A stretch of DNA of 64,000 nt from an uncultured Bacteroidia bacterium (GTDB lineage Bacteria > Bacteroidota > Bacteroidia > Bacteroidales > UBA932). Shown here one piece after another: positions 59,073-64,000 of this stretch (positions are counted from its first letter, which is position 1; each line of letters starts with the position of its first letter). The notes below the pieces were generated by a model. The model searched no databases and was not told the DNA's origin. It saw only the letters and a program-made list of their open reading frames with translations. The translations under genes were made by a program, and so were the position numbers. The stretch spans positions 17,339 to 81,338 of the forward strand of contig CACYWN010000021.1 of NCBI GenBank assembly GCA_902778105.1. Direction: 5' to 3'.

Positions 59073-59549
59073 TTAATTCTTAAACAATTGCTTCAATTCA
59101 TCCAAGGTTGCGTCGCCGGACATATATACCAGCGTAACGTCATAGCGGGTTTCCTTTGGGAACACCTGTAAACAAAGGTATTTGTTTCCTTCCACCGGCA
59201 TATCGTACCGGGAGGAATGGACTTCTGCTCGGAAGCGGAACAAGGCGTATGTCAATACACCACCGGTATACTCAGTTTGCCGGTCTTCAGCCCCCTTCCC
59301 ATCCTCGAGCAATAGTGCTTGGATGCGTGACAACTCTGCTGGCGTGGCCGTGAACTTCACACTTCGGAATACGCGGAGTTTATAGGGGGCCAACTGGGTT
59401 CCATTGATGTATGTTTCCTTGATCCGGGAAGATGGAATCAATTTCCCGTCGAAGACTGGATTTATTCCGTACCCGGATTGAGCTGACAACTGAATCACGG
59501 CTAACAGCGCCCAAAGCGCAAGGATCATCCGTTTCATCATCATATTCAT
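59073..59549 (-). CDS. DUF6108-like exported protein
   Basis: A 158-residue exported protein (signal MKRMILALWALLAVIQLSAQ). The mature part, starting SGYGINPVFDGKLIPSSRI, with a KETYINGTQLAPYKLRVFRS block, resembles the DUF6108 proteins found next to ECF sigma genes in Bacteroidales. Function is unknown. It overlaps the upstream membrane-protein gene by 4 bp. Confidence 0.7.
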   Translation of the reverse strand: MNMMMKRMILALWALLAVIQLSAQSGYGINPVFDGKLIPSSRIKETYINGTQLAPYKLRVFRSVKFTATPAELSRIQALLLEDGKGAEDRQTEYTGGVLTYALFRFRAEVHSSRYDMPVEGNKYLCLQVFPKETRYDVTLVYMSGDATLDELKQLFKN

Positions 59550-59974
59550 TTCAAAAGGGTTTCCAATTCTTTCTCAATGTCTGGCGCAGTACCGAACAGA
59601 CTGGAGAGGGTGGCCTCCATGCTTTCCAGTGCGAGTTCTTTGTCTGTGCTCTTTTCACCGTATGCCAGTATGTAGCATTGATTCTGGCGCTGGTTGTACA
59701 TGGCTGCGACCAGGGCCAGGCTGGCGGCGACGGCGATGGCCGCCCAGGCGAGCCGGTGCGTGGTTCGCCGTTGCCGCGCGGGCCGGTGGTTCTCTTCCTG
59801 CGCCCCGTACACGGCTTTCCCCGTCGCGAAGAAGCCGGCCACCACTTTTATTTCATCGAAGTCGGGATCGTCGGTCGATGCCAGGAAGGCTTTCAACGCG
59901 CGCTCCTCGTCCTCGGTGAGGAGGGCGTCGAACCAGCGCTCGGAAAGGTCTATGTAATATGCCTTATTCTTCAT
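59546..59974 (-). CDS. Putative anti-sigma-type membrane protein
   Basis: A 142-residue protein with an N-terminal acidic cytoplasmic part (SERWFDALLTEDEERALKAFLAS), one transmembrane helix (HRLAWAAIAVAASLALVAAMY) and a short outer part. This is the layout of anti-sigma factors, and the gene overlaps the ECF sigma gene by 11 bp, so it probably holds that sigma factor inactive; sequence alone does not prove it. Confidence 0.7.
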   Translation of the reverse strand: MKNKAYYIDLSERWFDALLTEDEERALKAFLASTDDPDFDEIKVVAGFFATGKAVYGAQEENHRPARQRRTTHRLAWAAIAVAASLALVAAMYNQRQNQCYILAYGEKSTDKELALESMEATLSSLFGTAPDIEKELETLLK

Positions 59975-60440
59975 GGTATCGTTTTCTGTATTGTTCTCGA
60001 ATGGTTTTTCGGGCTCTGGAGAGTTGCATCCGTACAGCAGGGGGCTGCATGCCTAGATCTTCTGCTATCTTTTCCAAAGTGACACCTTCGTATTCGTGCC
60101 GCCGGATGATTTGTCTCTGGATATCGGTCAATGCTGTAGTGACCATCTCCTCTACCTGCCGGAACCGTGTCTCCAGGTCTTCGGAATCTTCTTCCGGCAG
60201 GTCTCCCGCGAGCGGTACCGTCTTTCGCTTCCGGAGCTGGTCGATGGACACGTTCCGCACCGTCCTGGTCAACAGCGCTTCCGCCTCCTTCTCGTTCCGC
60301 ACCGGGTAGCGCCCCCAAAGTTTCAAGAAAGCGTCCTGCAAGGCATCCTCGGCCGCTTCTGCGTCCGCGAGCACTTTCCCCGCCCGAGCCTTCAGCCGCA
60401 GTCGGATCCGCTGGTATGTCTCTGTCAGGATGTCTGCCAT
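59964..60440 (-). CDS. ECF-type RNA polymerase sigma factor
   Basis: A 158-residue sigma-70 family protein with only regions 2 and 4. Region 2 includes DAEAAEDALQDAFLKLWGRYP and AEALLTRTVRNVSIDQLRKRK; region 4 includes TDIQRQIIRRHEYEGVTLEKIAEDLGM and PAVRMQLSRARKTIRE. The ATG at 60440 is chosen; the open frame upstream runs into the RAYT3 promoter region. It heads an operon with the anti-sigma-like, DUF6108-like and barrel-like genes. Confidence 0.92.
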   Translation of the reverse strand: MADILTETYQRIRLRLKARAGKVLADAEAAEDALQDAFLKLWGRYPVRNEKEAEALLTRTVRNVSIDQLRKRKTVPLAGDLPEEDSEDLETRFRQVEEMVTTALTDIQRQIIRRHEYEGVTLEKIAEDLGMQPPAVRMQLSRARKTIREQYRKRYHEE

Positions 60441-60585
60441 CTTGTTGTTTCTCTGCCCTTTAAACGCAAAGATGGACAAAATGTAACAAGAAACACATAA
60501 AATACCTACTGAAACAACACAAGTTATCAACAATCCCTTGCAGAATGCGGGCGGCGGGTGTACCTTGGGGCAAAAAAGAAAGGAC

Positions 60586-61449
60586 ATGAAGCCGTGCTTT
60601 CAGATCAATTCCAAGAAGTTGGAGAAGGAGCTGCTGTTCCGGGATGAGGAGGATTATATCTATGGGGTTAACACCTTGGCCTTGATCCTGCTCCAGTTTC
60701 CGGGCGTGGTGGTCTATGCATTCACGCTGATGAGCAACCACATCCATCTCCTGCTGGGCGGACCCAAAGAGCAGTGCGAGGCCTACTACGATGCGGTGAT
60801 GCATCGGCTTTCTCTCTGGCTGAAAAGGAAATACGGGTTGAGCGGCGTCGTGCCCTATGGACCGGAGAATCGGGAAGTGGTGGCCGTCAAGGGGCTCGAT
60901 CATTTCGTCATCGAGGTGCTGTACCTGCTGCGGAACCCTTTCAAGGCAAAGATCTGCTACCCGGGCGACTACCCGTGGAGTTCGGTCGGCATGTACTTTT
61001 CCAGGCGCGGCCAATGGGGCGGCCGGAAGGCGTCCACGTTCACGGCCCGTGAACTGCGCCGGATGCTGAAGACCAATGCCCGGATTCCTGGCGACTGGGA
61101 GATTGCCGAAAACGGCATGGTCATTCCCCACTTTGTGAACAGGAAGGCTGTCGAGAAAGCCTTCGAGAACGACGAGGCCAATTACCTCCGGCGGCTGATG
61201 GAACCGGTCGAGGCGCGGCGCAACCAGTTGTCCGGCCTGCCGATGGAGCTCAAGTTCAGCGACCAGGAAATCGCCGCCCGGGTGCAGACCATCTGCCAGA
61301 ACGAACTGAATGTCAAGGACCATCGCCAGCTCTCCGCCAAGGAGCTCCTCCGCTTGTGCCGCACCTTGTCCATGCGCTTCGGCACCTCGGCCGAGCAATT
61401 GCAGCGGGTGCTCGGGGTGGACAAGACGATACTGGAGGACTGGTTTTAG
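60586..61449 (+). CDS. REP-associated tyrosine transposase, RAYT 3
   Basis: A Y1 (HUH) transposase more like classical RAYTs than the other two. It has MSNHIH with His52 and His54, the candidate nucleophile Tyr113 in VLYLLRNPFKAK, and PGDYPWSSVGMYF. The C-terminal region ends in a DnaA-like helix-turn-helix (LSAKELLRLCRTLSMRFGTS, then LQRVLGVDKTILEDW). The ATG at 60586 gives MKPCFQINS. It diverges from the ECF sigma gene and is followed 58 bp later by a composite repeat of a family not related to the RAYT1/2 repeats. Confidence 0.87.
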   Translation: MKPCFQINSKKLEKELLFRDEEDYIYGVNTLALILLQFPGVVVYAFTLMSNHIHLLLGGPKEQCEAYYDAVMHRLSLWLKRKYGLSGVVPYGPENREVVAVKGLDHFVIEVLYLLRNPFKAKICYPGDYPWSSVGMYFSRRGQWGGRKASTFTARELRRMLKTNARIPGDWEIAENGMVIPHFVNRKAVEKAFENDEANYLRRLMEPVEARRNQLSGLPMELKFSDQEIAARVQTICQNELNVKDHRQLSAKELLRLCRTLSMRFGTSAEQLQRVLGVDKTILEDWF

Positions 61450-61507
61450 GGTGCGCAAGACTGGCCAAGCGCGGAACGGGGGCAGGGGGCCGGGACTGGC
61501 CCTTGAG

Positions 61508-61701
61508 GGGGTCAGCACGCTACGTTTCATAACACACTGATCCACAATGCCTTCATAATTGCCTTGTACTAACCCCTCCCGTTTTTCGGAGGGGTCAGCA
61601 CGCAGGCGTGCTAAACCCTACTGAAAAGGGAGGGGGTTAGCACGGGTTGATTTGTAATTGATTAAAAATCAGCATGTTGAAAAAGTAGGTGTGCTGACCC
61701 G
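61508..61701. repeat. RAYT3-type composite repeat, 69-14-28-14-69 bp
   Basis: Unit 61508-61576 (69 bp), spacer, palindrome 61591-61618 (28 bp), spacer, unit 61633-61701 (69 bp), both spacers 14 bp. All units start ggggt(c/t)agcac and end gtgct(a/g)accc-like. The remaining 100 bp up to the ABC-F gene holds nothing I can assign. Confidence 0.85.
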
Positions 61702-61801
61702 TCAAAGACACCTCGAGGCCGGGCCGAAGGGCGGCCTCATTTTTTGCCGTGGATCGCCCACAATAGCCCCCACAAGGCCCCTCGCCACCTTGCGAGGCCC
61801 G

Positions 61802-63634
61802 TCAGATCTCCGACAATTCCAGCCAGCGGAGTTCTTTTTCGTCGATAAGGTCCTGCAGCTCCCCGTACCGGGTGGAAGCGGCCTGGAGGTCGGCAGGGGA
61901 GAGGGTGCCGCTGGAAAGCTTGGCTTCGAGGTCCGCCTTTTCGGCTTCGAGGCGGGGGAGTTCTTCGTCCAGGGCCTTGAGTTCCTGCTGCTCTTTCCAG
62001 GTGAGCTTGCGCTTTTTAGATTCCTTCGCTGCAGATTCCTTCGCTGCGCTCGGAATGACAGAAGAACCTTTCGGAATGACAGAAGAACCCTTCGAGGCCA
62101 TGGAGGCGGCTTTCTGCACTGCCTTCTGCTGGGCTTCGTAATCCTTGATGAAGGTGCGGTATTCGGTGTAGTTGCCGATGAAGTCCTTCACGACGCCGTC
62201 GCCGCAGAAGACGAAGAGGTGGTCCACCAGCCGGTCCAGGAAATGGCGGTCGTGGGAAACGATGATCAGGGATCCCTTGAACTCCAGCAGGTATTCCTCC
62301 AGGATGTCCAGGGTGACGATGTCCAGGTCGTTCGTGGGCTCGTCCAGGATGAGGAGATTGGGCTGCTGCTTGAGGATGGTCAGGAGGTACAACCGCCGCC
62401 GTTCGCCGCCTGAAAGGCGCTCCACAGGATTCATCCACATGTCGTGCGGGAAGAGGAACCGTTCCAGCAAGTGTGTGTCGCCGATGGTGTCCATCACCGT
62501 CTGTCCGGGTTTGAACTGCATCCCGGCCTGGTGGTAGTAGCCGATTTTCAGGGATTCGCCCCGGTCGATGATCCCGTCCAGGGTACCGCCCATCGACGGG
62601 TTCCAGCCGCCGGTAAGGAGGTTGAGGAACGTCGTCTTTCCGGCCGCGTTCCGCCCCACGATCCCCACGCGCTCATACCGCTGGAAATTGTAGGTGAAAT
62701 GGCTCAGGTAGCATTTGTCCTCCCACCAGAAGGAGACGTCCTTGCAGTTGATGACCTTGTTCCCGAGATAGGTGCTCTTGACCTGCATCTCGGACATATC
62801 GACCTGTTTGGAAACATAGGTGTCCTCCGCCCGTTCCTTCAGCTCCCAGAAGGCCTGCTTGCGGTATTTGGCCTTGCCGCTGCGGGCGCACGGGGTGGCA
62901 TGCATCCATTCCAGTTCCCGCCGCAGGACGTTCCGGACCTTGTCCGTCTCCGCGTTGTAATTGTCGATGCGCTCCTGCCGCTTCTCCAGGAAGTTCATAT
63001 AGTCCCCCCGGTAGATATACACCTGCCCCCGGTCCATCTCCATGACCGTGTTGCATACGCGGTCCAGGAAATACCGGTCGTGGGTGACCATGAACAAGGT
63101 GCTGCGTTCGTGCTTGAGCCGCTGCTCCAGAAACTCGATGGCGTCGATGTCCAGGTGGTTCGTGGGCTCGTCCATGATGTAGAAATCGGCCTCCGAGGCC
63201 AGCATCTGCGTGATGGCCACGCGCTTGACCTCGCCTCCGGACAGGTCCTTCATGGGCTTGTCCCAATCCGTCAGGGAGAACTGCGTCAGGAGCCGCTGCA
63301 CCCGCCGCTCGTACTCCCACAGATGCTCCTGGTCCAGGTGCTCCGTCCATTCGGCGGAACCGTCCATGATCTGGCGGAAAATGCTCTTTTCCGGGTCATA
63401 GGCATATTCCTGCTCCAGGAAGGCGATGCGGATATCCTTCAGAAACAGGATCTTACCGCCGCTGTCGGACTTGTCCTTCCCCGCCAGGATGCGAAGGAGG
63501 GAAGTCTTTCCGGTTCCGTTCGGGGCGATGAGCGCCACCTTGTCACCCTCGTTGATGTTGAAGTCGATGTGCTCGAACAGCACCTTGGGGCCGTACGACT
63601 TGGAAATGTTCTCGATCTGCAGGTAGCTTGCCAT
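61802..63634 (-). CDS. ABC-F family ATPase (Uup-like)
   Basis: A soluble protein with two ATPase domains that acts on ribosomes rather than membranes. Of 610 residues: first Walker A APNGTGKT (37-44), signature LSGGEVKR, Walker B FYIMDEPTNHLD; the ABC-F linker in the middle; second Walker A GRNAAGKTT, LSGGERRR and ILDEPTNDLD; and a C-terminal coiled coil (LKALDEELPRLEAEKADLEAKL). Before that coil lies GSSVIPKGSSVIPSAAKESAAKES, encoded by a dispersed DNA repeat. The ATG at 63634 follows a -7 box. Confidence 0.93.
   Translation of the reverse strand: MASYLQIENISKSYGPKVLFEHIDFNINEGDKVALIAPNGTGKTSLLRILAGKDKSDSGGKILFLKDIRIAFLEQEYAYDPEKSIFRQIMDGSAEWTEHLDQEHLWEYERRVQRLLTQFSLTDWDKPMKDLSGGEVKRVAITQMLASEADFYIMDEPTNHLDIDAIEFLEQRLKHERSTLFMVTHDRYFLDRVCNTVMEMDRGQVYIYRGDYMNFLEKRQERIDNYNAETDKVRNVLRRELEWMHATPCARSGKAKYRKQAFWELKERAEDTYVSKQVDMSEMQVKSTYLGNKVINCKDVSFWWEDKCYLSHFTYNFQRYERVGIVGRNAAGKTTFLNLLTGGWNPSMGGTLDGIIDRGESLKIGYYHQAGMQFKPGQTVMDTIGDTHLLERFLFPHDMWMNPVERLSGGERRRLYLLTILKQQPNLLILDEPTNDLDIVTLDILEEYLLEFKGSLIIVSHDRHFLDRLVDHLFVFCGDGVVKDFIGNYTEYRTFIKDYEAQQKAVQKAASMASKGSSVIPKGSSVIPSAAKESAAKESKKRKLTWKEQQELKALDEELPRLEAEKADLEAKLSSGTLSPADLQAASTRYGELQDLIDEKELRWLELSEI
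62018..62082. repeat. Dispersed repeat, copy 5, inside the ABC-F gene
   Basis: Two agattccttcgctgc units and two tcggaatgacag units in the linker-coding part. The frame is kept, adding repeats such as SSVIP and AAKES. Confidence 0.75.
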
Positions 63635-63640
63635 GTCTTG

Positions 63641-63648
63641 CAAAGATA
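63641..63648 (-). promoter_or_regulatory. ABC-F gene -7 box
   Basis: TATCTTTG on the minus strand, only 6 bp upstream of the ATG, so the transcript would be nearly leaderless. Confidence 0.5.
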
Positions 63649-63737
63649 CGCATTTTATTTGAACACTGTCCTTTGTCTTGGATGAAGAGGAAGCGAGTAA
63701 CGGCCTCCATGCTATAACATCCTCCATGCTATCACTC

Positions 63738-63840
63738 GGTGCAGGTATAGGGCATCTGTGGTGCAGGTGCCTGGTGTACTTGGTGCAGCAGGTGTTGCCC
63801 GGCATCTATGGCGCAGGTGAATGAACTTCTTGGCGCAGGT
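63738..63840. repeat. Degenerate 22-bp tandem repeat
   Basis: The motif gg(t/c)gcaggt recurs at 63738, 63760, 63782 (with a 6-bp insertion), 63810 and 63832, mostly 22 bp apart. The rest of 63649-64000 has three gttgact motifs about 33 bp apart (63920, 63953, 63987) and no gene I can support. Confidence 0.5.
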
Positions 63841-64000
63841 GTGCTTTTTCCATGGGGACCGGCGCCACCAAAAAACACAGGGACATGATTTGCGGCGCCG
63901 GTGACTGTTCCTGATTTTGGTTGACTGTCTGCGTGTCTTATCGCGTGTGAAAGTTGACTCAGGTTTAACTGCTATTACTGGTTTTTGTTGACTATCTGGT

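Overview
The window is a chromosomal segment of a GC-rich member of the Bacteroidetes, most likely an uncultured gut-type Bacteroidales. The evidence is direct: many genes are preceded by the Bacteroidetes -7 promoter box TAnnTTTG rather than a Shine-Dalgarno, and the gene content is typical of the group (V-type ATPase operon with a DUF2764 subunit, three-gene proton-translocating transhydrogenase, fimbrillin/BACON lipoprotein, Hc1-like small basic protein, DUF1343/NamZ, DUF6108, many lipoproteins). I cannot fix the genus from sequence alone.

Layout. 1-12.6 kb: housekeeping genes (rbfA, tyrS, asnA, tpiA, pth, rplY, xerD) mixed with secreted peptidases (M6, M49, C11). 12.6-19.9 kb: two paralogous REP-associated Y1 transposases (RAYTs), each bracketed by palindromic repeat dimers, with rsmI, tdk and small lipoproteins between them. 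20-32.5 kb: recA, rlmN, a patatin/outer-membrane-barrel phospholipase, recX, an M64 peptidase, a histidine-phosphatase/GDPD fusion, an aldo-keto reductase and the pnt operon. 32.6-38.6 kb: the most accessory-looking part. It has an attenuator-like leader peptide with a G10 tract, a 50-residue peptide gene, an AT-rich fimbrillin/BACON lipoprotein that meets an NUC1 nuclease domain at an in-frame TGA, a hairpin-dense non-coding stretch and a catalytically degenerate tyrosine recombinase beside tRNA-Arg. 38.6-48 kb: rplS, dnaJ-grpE, a glycerophosphodiester/glycerol-3-phosphate set (glpT, GDPD), rpmE2, namZ, a phosphohexomutase and tRNA-Glu. 48-58 kb: a V-type ATPase operon (E, DUF2764, A, B, D, I, K) whose K gene appears broken, flanked by outer-membrane proteins. 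58-64 kb: an ECF sigma factor module and a third, different RAYT enclosed by its own repeat family, then an ABC-F ATPase.

The most unusual signal is the repeat system. Five dimers share an exact 53-20-53 bp geometry; four of them tightly flank RAYT 1 and RAYT 2, and one stands alone with a lone monomer elsewhere. RAYT 3 has a separate family with a 28/69-bp unit and 14-bp spacer geometry (69-14-28-14-69 on one side, 28-14-69 in inverted order on the other). A second dispersed repeat (AGATTC..TTCG / CAGAATGACA) lies between genes at several places and is also embedded in frame inside the ABC-F gene.

Several genes look broken or unusual: the V-ATPase K gene (lost first helix plus frame change), a frameshifted outer-membrane-type protein at 58.2-59.1 kb, the TGA-split nuclease, and non-ATG starts for recA and rplS. 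Some could be assembly errors; raw-read checks are given with each finding.
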